Made by a program: the position numbers and the translations under genes. DNA of 64,000 nucleotides from Ancylobacter mangrovi (GTDB lineage: Bacteria; Pseudomonadota; Alphaproteobacteria; Rhizobiales; Xanthobacteraceae). The DNA is taken from NCBI RefSeq assembly GCF_024752355.1, contig NZ_JANTHZ010000002.1, forward strand, positions 186,001 through 250,000. The letters are read 5' to 3'. Within the stretch, counting starts at the first letter, position 1. Every line of letters starts with the position of its first letter. Below the pieces are notes generated by a model that worked only from the letters and a program-made list of their open reading frames with translations, had not been told where the DNA came from and made no database searches. This document shows positions 54,815 to 62,573 of the stretch, one piece after another.

Positions 54815-54900
54815 GGAACTTCTCCCAGGTTTTTTATGGATTTGGAGGTGCCCCGGCGGGCCGGTCGCAACCCGCCCGCCAGGTTCGACTGCGGCTTTGA

Positions 54901-55989
54901 TCAGCAGGACGAGGGCAGCGTCGACACGCGCTTGGGATCGACGGCTTCGAGCCCCTTCACCCAGATGAACTTCGACAGGTCGAGAGGCTCGTCGGTAACC
55001 TTGGCACCGAGCGCCCACTTGTTCAGGCTGCAGAAGTCCTTGAAGAAGCCATCGTCGAGGGCGATCGGCCGCTCCATGGTGTCGTACTGATCGCGCGTCG
55101 CCTTTTCGCTGAGGTCGAGCTTCGCCTTGGCGTAGGCGGCCACGGCGGGGAAATCCTTCTCGGCGACCGCCTGGCCCTTCGTGACCGCTTCCAGGAAGTG
55201 CGTGGCGGCCTTGGCGCCTTCTTCGGTGTTCAGCCAGTCCTCACGCGCCCCGGCGAGCAGATAGCCGCGGATATAGCCGCTCGCGTCGCCAAGATAGTGG
55301 ACCTTGTCCGGGCAGATCTCGAGCGCGCGCGAACCGATCGGCTGCCAGATGAAGAAGGCCGCGATGTCGCCCTGGCAAAGCGCGGTCGGAAGCAGCTGGG
55401 TGTCGAGGTTCTTGATGGTGACCTTGGACGGGTCGATCCCGTTCTTGGTCAAATATTCCGAAATGAACCACGAGCCGGTGGAGCCCACGCGCGTGGCCAC
55501 CGTCTTGCCGATGAGGTCCTGAGGCGTCTTGATATCCTTGCCGGCCGCGATGACGTAGCCCTTCGAATCGCGCTCCATCGCCGCGATCACGCGGAACTTC
55601 TTTCCGCTCTTGAAGAAATACTGGACGCTCGGCAGGTCGCCCGCCATGACGATGTCGCCCTGGCCGGCCTGGAAGCTCTGCAGGGCCGTGGTGCCGGACG
55701 GGAACAGGCGATAGGTGATATCGAGCCCCTGATCCTTGAAGAACCCCTTCTCGAAGGCCATCCAGACGGAGTCGTTGTTGACCGAGGGCTGGCCGAACAG
55801 GGTGATGTGCTGGGGCGCATCGTCGGCGCGCACGGGCGCCTGCAAGCCCGTGAGCCCCGCGACCGTGAGCGCCGCGAGGGCGAGACGCCGATAGGTGAGA
55901 CGCCGATAGGTGAGACGCCGATAGGTGAGACGCCGATAGGTGAGACGCCGATAGGTGAGACGCCGATAGGTGAGACGTAATGCACGCAT
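54901..55989 (-). CDS. NitT/TauT-type ABC transporter substrate-binding protein with repeat-expanded signal peptide
   Basis: A 362-residue periplasmic protein. The mature part (ITLFGQPSVNNDSVWMAFEKGFFKDQGLDITYRLFPSGTTALQSFQAGQGDIVMAGDLPSV region) is a class of nitrate/sulfonate/NMT1-type binding proteins. The signal peptide is odd: after MRAL the pentapeptide RLTYR occurs six times before the hydrophobic core LALAALTVAGL. This reflects a six-fold 15-bp DNA repeat (55882-55977). No alternative start lies between repeats and core. Two cysteines (LCQGD and ICPDK) may pair. It is the fourth gene of the leftward operon. Confidence 0.88.
   Translation of the reverse strand: MRALRLTYRRLTYRRLTYRRLTYRRLTYRRLTYRRLALAALTVAGLTGLQAPVRADDAPQHITLFGQPSVNNDSVWMAFEKGFFKDQGLDITYRLFPSGTTALQSFQAGQGDIVMAGDLPSVQYFFKSGKKFRVIAAMERDSKGYVIAAGKDIKTPQDLIGKTVATRVGSTGSWFISEYLTKNGIDPSKVTIKNLDTQLLPTALCQGDIAAFFIWQPIGSRALEICPDKVHYLGDASGYIRGYLLAGAREDWLNTEEGAKAATHFLEAVTKGQAVAEKDFPAVAAYAKAKLDLSEKATRDQYDTMERPIALDDGFFKDFCSLNKWALGAKVTDEPLDLSKFIWVKGLEAVDPKRVSTLPSSC
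55882..55977. repeat. Six-fold 15-bp tandem repeat within the signal peptide of the binding protein
   Basis: Six identical 15-bp units (GAGACGCCGATAGGT) run from 55882 to 55971, followed by a six-base partial copy to 55977. The unit length is a multiple of three, so copy-number change keeps the reading frame and adds or removes one RLTYR pentapeptide. Identity of all copies points to recent expansion or ongoing slippage. Confidence 0.95.
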
Positions 55990-56083
55990 GGCCTAAACTC
56001 CATTGTTGCCGGGATTGTCCATGGTGAGCCTCAATTCGATGAAGCCCCTCTGCGCGCCGCTTTTTATTTTCTGGCGCCGGAAT

Positions 56084-56920
56084 TCATATCGATGTCGAAG
56101 AGGTAAATCTTGATAACGTCTTATCGACGAGAAGCCTGAATACGCGATCCGTCATAAATCCGAGGACGCATATCGTTATCAGCGCGACGAATATCTTGTC
56201 CGTCTGCAGGAGCATCGATGATTTCTGCAGGAGATAGCCAATACCCGAATCCGCCGCGAGTATTTCGGCCGGGATGATGCTCATGAAGGACGACGCCATC
56301 GCCACCCGCATGCCGGTCACGATGTAGGGCGTCGCCGACGGGATGACGATCAGGAAGAAGATCTCGAACCGGTTGACACCCATGCACTCGGCCGCGCGCT
56401 GGCGCGCGATCGGCGTGCGCCAGACCCCGGCGACCGTATTCACGAGCACGATGAAGAGCGTTCCCCAGAAAATGAGGAAGTATTTCGACATCTCGCCGAT
56501 GCCGAACCAGATCACTGCGATCGGAATCATCGCCGTCGGCGAGAGATAGCGCAGCAGTTCGATGACCGGGTCGAGCAGATGGTGCAGGACCTTGATCCGC
56601 CCGATCAGCACGCCGACCACGATGGCCACGGCGGACCCGCTGATGAACCCGACCAGCACGCGCGTCATGCTGATCCAGACGTCGTTGAAGATTTCCCCGC
56701 TCTGGATCATCGGCCACGCGGCGCGCGCCACCACGCTGGGCGGCGGCACGAGGAACGGGTCGAACCAGAAGGTCGAGGCGACCTGCCAGAAGACCAGGCT
56801 GAGGCTGATCGAGAGCACCGCCAGCAGCGGCCCCTGATTGTTCCTCCAGAACTTGCGGCGACGCGCGCGCATGCCGGCATCGGCGGCGGCCTGGTCGTGA
56901 ATGGCGGGTGTCTCGGTCAT
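56084..56920 (-). CDS. NitT/TauT-type ABC transporter permease
   Basis: A 278-residue inner-membrane permease of the SsuC/TauC/NrtB group. It has about six helices, with the conserved LRYLSPTAMIPIAVIWFGIGEMSKYFLIFWGTLFIVLVNTVAG segment and the EAA-type loop AAECMGVNRFEIFFLIVIPSATPYIVTG. It starts one base after the ATPase stop and is followed after 94 bp by the binding-protein gene. It works as a homodimer with the upstream ATPase. Confidence 0.92.
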   Translation of the reverse strand: MTETPAIHDQAAADAGMRARRRKFWRNNQGPLLAVLSISLSLVFWQVASTFWFDPFLVPPPSVVARAAWPMIQSGEIFNDVWISMTRVLVGFISGSAVAIVVGVLIGRIKVLHHLLDPVIELLRYLSPTAMIPIAVIWFGIGEMSKYFLIFWGTLFIVLVNTVAGVWRTPIARQRAAECMGVNRFEIFFLIVIPSATPYIVTGMRVAMASSFMSIIPAEILAADSGIGYLLQKSSMLLQTDKIFVALITICVLGFMTDRVFRLLVDKTLSRFTSSTSI

Positions 56921-56921
56921 G

Positions 56922-57719
56922 TCAGCCCAACCGCTCCTCGGAGCGCCGGATCTCCGGCGTCAGCAGCCGTTCGATCTCGGCGAACATGGCGCTGGAGGCG
57001 GGATCGCCCATGTCGCGCGGACGCGCGCCCTTCACGTCCATGATCTTCATGAAGGACGAGCACGGCCCGACCGACATGATGGCGATCCGGTCCGCCAGCG
57101 CGATCGCCTCGGCAATGTCGTGCGTGACGAACACGATGGTCTGGCCGCTGCGCTGCCAGATGTCCGTGAGGATGGCGTGCATCCGGCGACGGATCATGGC
57201 GTCCAGCGCCGCGAACGGCTCGTCCATCAGAAGCACGCGCGGCTCCACGGCGAGAGCCCGCGCGATCTGGAGCCGCTGGCGCATGCCGCCGGACAGCTCG
57301 GCGGGAAACTTCGTCCGGTGATTGTTGAGATCGACCATCGACAGGTAGCGGGTGATGATGTCGTCCCACTGGCTCCGCGGCACCCGGCGCGCGCGCAGGG
57401 CGAAGCGAACGTTCTCCTCCACGGTCAGCCATGGCAGCAGCGCCGAGCCCGCGTCCTGAAAGAACATCATGCGGTCGCGATCGGCGCCCTTCACCGGCCT
57501 GCCATCGAACATCACGCTGCCGGCGCTGACCTCTTCGAAACCGGCGAGGATGTTGAGGAGCGTCGACTTTCCGCAGCCCGACGGCCCGAGCAGGCAGAGA
57601 AATTCGCCGGCCGCGATATCGATGGAAATCCCCTCGAGGGCGACGTACCCACCGGGCTCTTCACCGTACACTTTGCGCAGGTTGCGAACTTCAAGCACGG
57701 AAGACGCCCTTTCTCGCAC
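56922..57719 (-). CDS. NitT/TauT-type ABC transporter ATP-binding protein
   Basis: A 265-residue ATPase: Walker A GPSGCGKST, Q-loop FFQDAGSALLPW, signature LSGGMRQRLQIARAL, Walker B VLLMDEPFAALD and H-loop THDIAEAI, the pattern of TauB/SsuB-type proteins. The start is uncertain: GTG 57719 or GTG 57698, the latter with a better AGAAAGGG site. It follows the second triple-RidA gene after 36 bp and precedes the permease by one base. Confidence 0.92.
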   Translation of the reverse strand: MRERASSVLEVRNLRKVYGEEPGGYVALEGISIDIAAGEFLCLLGPSGCGKSTLLNILAGFEEVSAGSVMFDGRPVKGADRDRMMFFQDAGSALLPWLTVEENVRFALRARRVPRSQWDDIITRYLSMVDLNNHRTKFPAELSGGMRQRLQIARALAVEPRVLLMDEPFAALDAMIRRRMHAILTDIWQRSGQTIVFVTHDIAEAIALADRIAIMSVGPCSSFMKIMDVKGARPRDMGDPASSAMFAEIERLLTPEIRRSEERLG

Positions 57720-57755
57720 GATGGCGCGCGTCGGAACCTGTTGGACCTGTCGCGA

Positions 57756-59048
57756 TCAAGCGCCGTCCATCGGCGCGTAGCCCCACAGATCGACCACCAG
57801 CTCGCAACCCGGCACGGGGCCTGGAGGCAGGCGGACGGCCTGGAGCGGCACGGGATGATCCGGCAGCACCTCCTGCCAGACCTGCTGCGACGCCAGGAAG
57901 CCGCCGAAATCCTCGTAGAAGTGCTGGGCCCGGACCACGTTCGGCAGCGCGCTGCCGCTCGCCTCGAGAATGCGGCCGGAGGCGGCGAGGATGGCGCGCA
58001 TCTGCTCGCGGGCGGAGCCGCCGAACGGCTTGAGATGGCCGGCCCGCCGGGCGGACGGGATCAGGCCGTCCTCGTCGGCGGCGTAAAGGCCGGACAGGAA
58101 GACGAGGTCGCCCGCCCGGACGGCGGCGGGGCCAAGCCGCATCGGCCTCGACGCCTCGTCGTCGATGACCTGCTTTTGCGTCGCGCCGTCGTCGCGCAGC
58201 GCGATCAGGTTGATCTCGATGACGGCATCGGAAAATCCCAGCCCGGACGTGGTGACGACCGTCAGCGCGCAGGGATTGTCGCCGAAATGGCGATTCCAGA
58301 CGTCCATGAAGTTCGGCAGGTCGGCCGGGTCCGTCAGGTAGACCTGCGCCTTGACCGCGTTCGCCAGCGAGCTGCCGGCCGCCGCCAGCGACGGCTTGAG
58401 CCGCGAGGTGATGAGAAACTCCGTCTGGAGACGGACATCCGTGCCGTTCCATATCGCCTTGGCCGGGCGATAGGCGGGCCCGGCAAGCTCCGACATCGCC
58501 TCGTTATTGGCCATCTGGCCGGCGACGAACACGTAGTCTCCGGCCGCGACGGAGGTGGCGAACCCGGAATGCTCGGGCACCGGCACGTCGGGCGGGATCG
58601 CCCGACGCGGCTCCATGTCGTGTCCCGGCAGCACGGCGATCAGCGAGACGTCCAGCGCTGCCCCGTCGACGAGCAGCTCTTCGGCGAGCACCGACGTGCT
58701 GGGCGGAATCAGGCTCCCGAAACAGGCCTTGCGCGCGTGATGGTAGGGGTCGACCGCGGCGGCCGTGGGATAGAACTGATCAAGCCGGACGGCGTTCGAC
58801 AGGGGGGCGCCGCTCTCGTCGAGAAGCGCGACCATCCGCCTGAGGACGGCGTCGCCTTCGCGGCGATGCCGCGGCAGGCCGGCCAGCGGCAGGCCGGGGC
58901 GGCCGAGGACCTCCGGCGCGAGACCGTTTTCCAGATCCCCGCCGAACAGGCCGGACAGGAAAACCCATCGGCCCGCCTTCACCGCCGAGCACACCGAAAA
59001 CCCGAAACGTTCGCGCGGCACGACGCCGAACTGCACAATATTTGGCAT
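57756..59048 (-). CDS. Triple-domain RidA family protein (copy 2)
   Basis: A 430-residue protein again built of three RidA-like domains (about residues 8-140, 160-290 and 300-425), with VKAGRWVFLSGLFG, VAAGDYVFVAGQMAN and VRAGDLVFLSGLYAADEDG as domain openings. None of its three domains shows the P-A-R arginine of catalytic RidA: the equivalent sites read PPSTSV, PCALTV and PVPLQA. It may bind rather than hydrolyse intermediates, act by another residue, or form mixed particles with copy 1. Overall similarity to copy 1 is visible but low. It is the first gene of the operon, divergent from a GntR gene. Confidence 0.83.
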   Translation of the reverse strand: MPNIVQFGVVPRERFGFSVCSAVKAGRWVFLSGLFGGDLENGLAPEVLGRPGLPLAGLPRHRREGDAVLRRMVALLDESGAPLSNAVRLDQFYPTAAAVDPYHHARKACFGSLIPPSTSVLAEELLVDGAALDVSLIAVLPGHDMEPRRAIPPDVPVPEHSGFATSVAAGDYVFVAGQMANNEAMSELAGPAYRPAKAIWNGTDVRLQTEFLITSRLKPSLAAAGSSLANAVKAQVYLTDPADLPNFMDVWNRHFGDNPCALTVVTTSGLGFSDAVIEINLIALRDDGATQKQVIDDEASRPMRLGPAAVRAGDLVFLSGLYAADEDGLIPSARRAGHLKPFGGSAREQMRAILAASGRILEASGSALPNVVRAQHFYEDFGGFLASQQVWQEVLPDHPVPLQAVRLPPGPVPGCELVVDLWGYAPMDGA

Positions 59049-59068
59049 GGCCTATCTCCGTGGCAAAA

Positions 59069-59097
59069 ATTGAATAAGTCACAGAGAATGGTGTCAA
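59069..59097 (-). promoter_or_regulatory. Probable promoter of the triple-RidA/ABC operon
   Basis: On the minus strand a consensus TTGACA (59097-59092), 17 bp, then TTCAAT (59074-59069). The transcript would begin about 14 bases before the ATG at 59048. The surrounding 59049-59209 region is A+T-rich and includes another TATAAT box on the minus strand (59117-59112). Confidence 0.55.
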
Positions 59098-59160
59098 TAT
59101 CGAGTTGGAAAATTATATAGCATAGTATTTTCAATATGTTACTAGAACTGTCTTTATCTG

Positions 59161-59176
59161 ACCAATACGAATTGGT
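59161..59176. promoter_or_regulatory. Palindrome upstream of gntR (candidate operator)
   Basis: ACCAAT-acga-ATTGGT, a perfect 6-bp inverted repeat, with a further ATTGGT half-site at 59182-59187. It lies in the divergent region between the triple-RidA operon and its GntR gene. Confidence 0.5.
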
Positions 59177-59209
59177 ACATTATTGGTTCACATCCCGGAG
59201 GGTCACGAG

Positions 59210-59899
59210 ATGGCGGATCAGCTTACGGTCGTCCGCGCGCTGCGCCGGCGCATCACGTCCGGCAAGTATCCCGGGCAGAGCAAGCTGCCGCCGGAACGCA
59301 TGCTGGCCGAGGAGCTGGAGGTCAGCCGCGGGACGTTGCGCAAGGCGCTCAACGTCCTCGAATCGGAGGGGCTTATCTGGCGACATGTCGGCAAGGGCAC
59401 CTTCGTCGGGCACCCTTCCGTGCGCGTTCCTCTCGCCTTCGAGCTCTCGACCCTTTCGATCAGCCCGCGCGAATTGCTGGAAGCCCGGCTGATGTTCGAG
59501 CCCATCATCGCCGCCCGGGCCGCCCACTCCGCGACCCATGCGGACATCCAGTACATCCGCAAATGCGTGACCAAGGCCCATCACGCGAGCAACTGGGAGA
59601 ACTTCGAGCTGTGGGATCGCACGCTGCACCGCGCCATCGCCGCAGCCACGCAGAACTCGGCGTGCGTGATGTTTCTCGATATCGTCAACAAGGCCCGGGA
59701 GAATGACGACTGGAGCCGGACGCAGCTTCCCCCGCTGGGCTCGAACATCCCGGTCCGCAGCCGCGCCATCCATTTCGATATTCTGGAAGCCATTACCCGG
59801 CGCAACGCCAGCGCGGCGGCCCGCGCCATGAAGCTGCACCTGGAACGGGTCCGGGACGTCTATTTCCGGGACGAGCTGAACGCCGACAACTTCCTCTGA
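59210..59899 (+). CDS. GntR family regulator divergent from the triple-RidA operon
   Basis: A 229-residue regulator. The winged helix is at about residues 2-70 (ALRRRITSGKYPGQSKLPPERMLAEELEVSRGTLRKALNVLESEGLIWRHVGKGTFVG region), followed by a FCD-type helical effector domain with a His in LWDRTLHRAIAAAT and another in AMKLHLERV. The ATG at 59210 follows GGAGGG by nine bases; an earlier ATG (59183) lacks one. Divergence and the palindrome at 59161-59176 suggest it controls the RidA/ABC operon. Confidence 0.87.
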   Translation: MADQLTVVRALRRRITSGKYPGQSKLPPERMLAEELEVSRGTLRKALNVLESEGLIWRHVGKGTFVGHPSVRVPLAFELSTLSISPRELLEARLMFEPIIAARAAHSATHADIQYIRKCVTKAHHASNWENFELWDRTLHRAIAAATQNSACVMFLDIVNKARENDDWSRTQLPPLGSNIPVRSRAIHFDILEAITRRNASAAARAMKLHLERVRDVYFRDELNADNFL

Positions 59900-60222
59900 G
59901 CCCACGCGGTGACGCCCGGCCGCTCGAATGCCGGGACGGCGCCCCTGCCGCAGGACGAAGCTCAGGCTTGTCTCTCATAGACCGCGCCCGCTAGCCGCCC
60001 TCCGCCCCGCGAATGGCCGACGCGCCTTGCCAGGCTCTGCGGTGACGGCTGCCGGACGACGCGTCGACGCTTCATCGATCTCGAAAGGAATGCCCACCTC
60101 GGCCCTTCGAACTCGGCCGATCGGCTTTCCGCGTGACATCCGAGCCGCGATCGGCCGCCAACACCGGAGCGCCGTGACATGGCGCGTCGGCGCGCCGACA
60201 TCGGCTCCGGTCACGCCCCTGA

Positions 60223-60240
60223 TTGGCACGCTCATTGCAT
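60223..60240 (+). promoter_or_regulatory. Sigma-54 (-24/-12) promoter
   Basis: TTGGCACG-CTCA-TTGCAT matches the sigma-54 consensus yTGGCACGrNNNTTGCw except for the r. GG (60225-60226) and GC (60237-60238) have the required 10-bp spacing. Transcription would start near 60250, 20 bases before the second GntR gene. A perfect 14-bp palindrome GTCGGCGCGCCGAC (60186-60199) lies just upstream. The rest of the 370-bp spacer 59900-60269 shows no gene. Confidence 0.8.
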
Positions 60241-60258
60241 AAGCCCTCACGCGATATC

Positions 60259-60268
60259 CAATATATTG
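60259..60268. promoter_or_regulatory. Palindrome at the start of the second gntR
   Basis: CAATATATTG is a perfect 10-bp palindrome directly before the ATG at 60270 and just after the expected sigma-54 transcription start, a location fit for repression by the GntR protein. Confidence 0.45.
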
Positions 60269-60269
60269 C

Positions 60270-60959
60270 ATGTCGGGTTTGAGTGAGGACCAGCAGGTGC
60301 ATCGACCACTCGCACTTGGAACAGAGATCCGGCCGATCAGCCGAAAGGACGCGGTGCTCGAAACGCTGCGCCGGGCGATCAGCGAGGGCGAACTCGCGCC
60401 GGGTCAACGGCTTGACCCCGCCAGCATCGCGCTGCAGCTCCGGTGCAGCCGGATGCCGGTGCGCGACGCCATCAAGGAGCTGGAGGCGGAGGGGCTGGTC
60501 GTCTCCTACCCCTCGCGCGGGACCGAGGTGTCGCGGCTCGAGCGTTCCGACATTGAACAGATTTTCGGCATCCGCCTCGCCCTCGAGAAAGTGGCGCTGG
60601 AACGCGCGGTCTTTCGCATGGGCAAGGAGGACCACGGCGCGCTGCACGACCTGCTGCTGCGCATGGACGAACCGTCCGACCTGAAAAGCTGGCTGGCCCT
60701 CAACGAAGCCTTTCACAGCCACATCGCCCAGGCCTCGGGCTGGCCGCGCCTGGTGACCCAGATCGAGCGCGAGCGGCGCAACATCGACCGCTATGTGCGG
60801 GTGCGGGTGCGGGTCGACGGACACGAACAGCCCCAGCGCGAGCACTGGGAACTCTATCAGGCCTGCGTCGAACGCGACGCGGCACGTGCCTGCTCGATTC
60901 TTGAGCGGCATCTGAACCGAACAGCCCAATTACTAAGTGACGAAGGAGTCTCCCCATGA
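60270..60959 (+). CDS. GntR family regulator, first gene of the second ABC operon
   Basis: A 229-residue regulator. The winged helix is at about residues 22-90 (LETLRRAISEGELAPGQRLDPASIALQLRCSRMPVRDAIKELEAEGLVV region). The FCD domain carries the metal-type His in LNEAFHSHIAQAS and near the end ERHLNRTAQ. It is preceded by a sigma-54 promoter and a CAATATATTG palindrome. Its stop overlaps the start of the ATPase gene (ATGA), so it is co-translated with the transporter it probably regulates. It is not a close copy of the first GntR. Confidence 0.88.
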   Translation: MSGLSEDQQVHRPLALGTEIRPISRKDAVLETLRRAISEGELAPGQRLDPASIALQLRCSRMPVRDAIKELEAEGLVVSYPSRGTEVSRLERSDIEQIFGIRLALEKVALERAVFRMGKEDHGALHDLLLRMDEPSDLKSWLALNEAFHSHIAQASGWPRLVTQIERERRNIDRYVRVRVRVDGHEQPQREHWELYQACVERDAARACSILERHLNRTAQLLSDEGVSP

Positions 60960-61771
60960 GCAAACCGGCGCTTATCGCCAAAGCCGCCCCGGAGGCTCCC
61001 CGACCTCTGCTGGCCAAGCTCGACCGCGTGAGCATGCAGTATGCGAGCGGCACGCTGGCCTTGTCGGAAACGTCACTGGACCTCGCCCAGGGCGAATTCA
61101 TCGCCATCGTGGGGCCGAGCGGGTGCGGCAAGTCCTCGCTTCTGAAGCTGATATCCGGCCTGCATCCGGCCGCGAGCGGCACGGTCACGGTCGACGGCCA
61201 GCCCGTCACCAAGCCGATCGACATCTGCGGCATGGCGTTCCAGAACTCGACGCTGCTGCCCTGGCGCACGACGCTCGACAACGTGCTGCTGCCGCTCGAG
61301 ATCGTCGCGCCGCATGCGCGCCAGATGCGCCGCAACAGGAGCGAATACGAGGACCGCGCGCGGGCCATCCTGAAGATCGTCGGCCTTGAAGGTTTCGAGC
61401 GGAAATATCCGTGGGAACTGTCGGGCGGCATGCAGCAGCGCGCCTCGCTCTGCCGGGCGCTGATCCACGATCCGCGCCTGCTGCTGCTCGACGAGCCGTT
61501 CGGCGCGCTGGACGCCTTCACCCGCGAGGACCTGTGGGAAGTGCTTCAGCAATTGTGGCTGGACAAGCGCCCGACGGTCATCCTGGTGACGCATGACCTG
61601 CGCGAGGCCGCCTACCTCGCGGATACGATCTACGTGTTCAGCCCGCGCCCCGGGCGCATCGTGGCGCAGACCAGCGTCGACTTTCCGCGTCCGCGCACCA
61701 TCGACACGACCTATCGCGCCGACTTCGTCGATCTCGTCCACACGCTTCGCACCAAGATCGCGCGGCACTGA
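60956..61771 (+). CDS. NitT/TauT-type ABC transporter ATP-binding protein (second system)
   Basis: A 271-residue ATPase with Walker A GPSGCGKSSLL, Q-loop AFQNSTLLPWRT, signature LSGGMQQRASLCRAL, Walker B LLLLDEPFGALD and H-loop THDLREAAYLAD. The C-terminal tail has SPRPGRIV, usual in TauB/SsuB/ThiZ-type proteins. The start overlaps the upstream gntR stop by four bases and has a GGAG site. The permease follows after nine bases. Confidence 0.93.
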   Translation: MSKPALIAKAAPEAPRPLLAKLDRVSMQYASGTLALSETSLDLAQGEFIAIVGPSGCGKSSLLKLISGLHPAASGTVTVDGQPVTKPIDICGMAFQNSTLLPWRTTLDNVLLPLEIVAPHARQMRRNRSEYEDRARAILKIVGLEGFERKYPWELSGGMQQRASLCRALIHDPRLLLLDEPFGALDAFTREDLWEVLQQLWLDKRPTVILVTHDLREAAYLADTIYVFSPRPGRIVAQTSVDFPRPRTIDTTYRADFVDLVHTLRTKIARH

Positions 61772-61780
61772 GGATCCGTC

Positions 61781-62548
61781 ATGTCCTTTCTGAACCAGAA
61801 GGCCCTTCCCTGGGTCATCACCATCGGTTTCTTCGCGGTGTGGGAACTCGCCTGCATCGTCTTCCACATCGACCGCTTCATCCTGCCGCGTCCGAGCGAG
61901 ATCGCGGTCGAGATGGTCGACAAGTGGAACGCGCTGCTGATCAACTCGCTGCAGACCTTCTACACGACGATGGCGGGCTTCGCGGTCGCGGTGGTCGTCG
62001 GGCTGTTCCTCGGCATGCTGGTGGGCGCCTCGCCGACCGTCTATCGCGGCCTCTATCCGATCATGGTCGGCCTCAACTCGATCCCGAAGGTGGCAATCGT
62101 CCCGATCCTCGTGATCTGGTTCGGCATCGGCACGATTCCGGCCATCCTGACCGCGTTCTCGATCGCCTTCTTCCCGATCATGGTGAACGTGGCGACCGGC
62201 CTCGCCACCATCGAGCCGGAGCTTCAGGACGTGCTGCGCGCGCTCGGCGCCTCGAAGTGGCAGATCCTGCGCAAGGTCGGCCTGCCGCGCGCCATGCCGT
62301 TCTTCTTCGCCTCGCTCAAGGTCGCCATCACCCTCGCCTTCATCGGCGCGGTCGTCGCCGAGACGGTCGCCTCCGATGTGGGCATCGGCTACCTCATGAT
62401 GTCGGCGAGCGCGCGTTTCGACGTGCCGCTGGTGTTCGCCGGCCTGCTGGTGATCGCCCTCATGGGCGTCGTCATGTACGAGGCCTTCGCCATGGTCGAG
62501 CGCCGCGTGACCTTCTGGGCGACGCGCTCCAGCCAGTCCGCCTCCTGA
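61781..62548 (+). CDS. NitT/TauT-type ABC transporter permease (second system)
   Basis: A 255-residue inner-membrane permease with six helices. It has the conserved LNSIPKVAIVPILVIWFGIGTIPAILTAFSIAFFPIMVNVATGL segment and the EAA-type loop LRALGASKWQILRKVGLPRAMPFFFASL. It acts as a homodimer with the upstream ATPase. It follows the ATPase after nine bases and precedes the deacetylase-like gene by 25 bases. Confidence 0.93.
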   Translation: MSFLNQKALPWVITIGFFAVWELACIVFHIDRFILPRPSEIAVEMVDKWNALLINSLQTFYTTMAGFAVAVVVGLFLGMLVGASPTVYRGLYPIMVGLNSIPKVAIVPILVIWFGIGTIPAILTAFSIAFFPIMVNVATGLATIEPELQDVLRALGASKWQILRKVGLPRAMPFFFASLKVAITLAFIGAVVAETVASDVGIGYLMMSASARFDVPLVFAGLLVIALMGVVMYEAFAMVERRVTFWATRSSQSAS

Positions 62549-62573
62549 AAATTCAGTAAAGCAAAGTCGTACC

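Noticed and set aside
55882..55977. Possible CRISPR array
   Set aside because: The 15-bp units are contiguous with no spacers, and the repeat is coding. It is a minisatellite.
55198..55980. Plus-strand open frame with repeated GETPI pentapeptides
   Set aside because: It is the antisense reading of the 15-bp repeat and binding-protein gene. The minus-strand product is a recognisable family with a signal peptide.
59900..60222. Small open frames between the two GntR genes
   Set aside because: They lack ribosome sites and overlap each other on both strands. The only supported element is the promoter at the right end.
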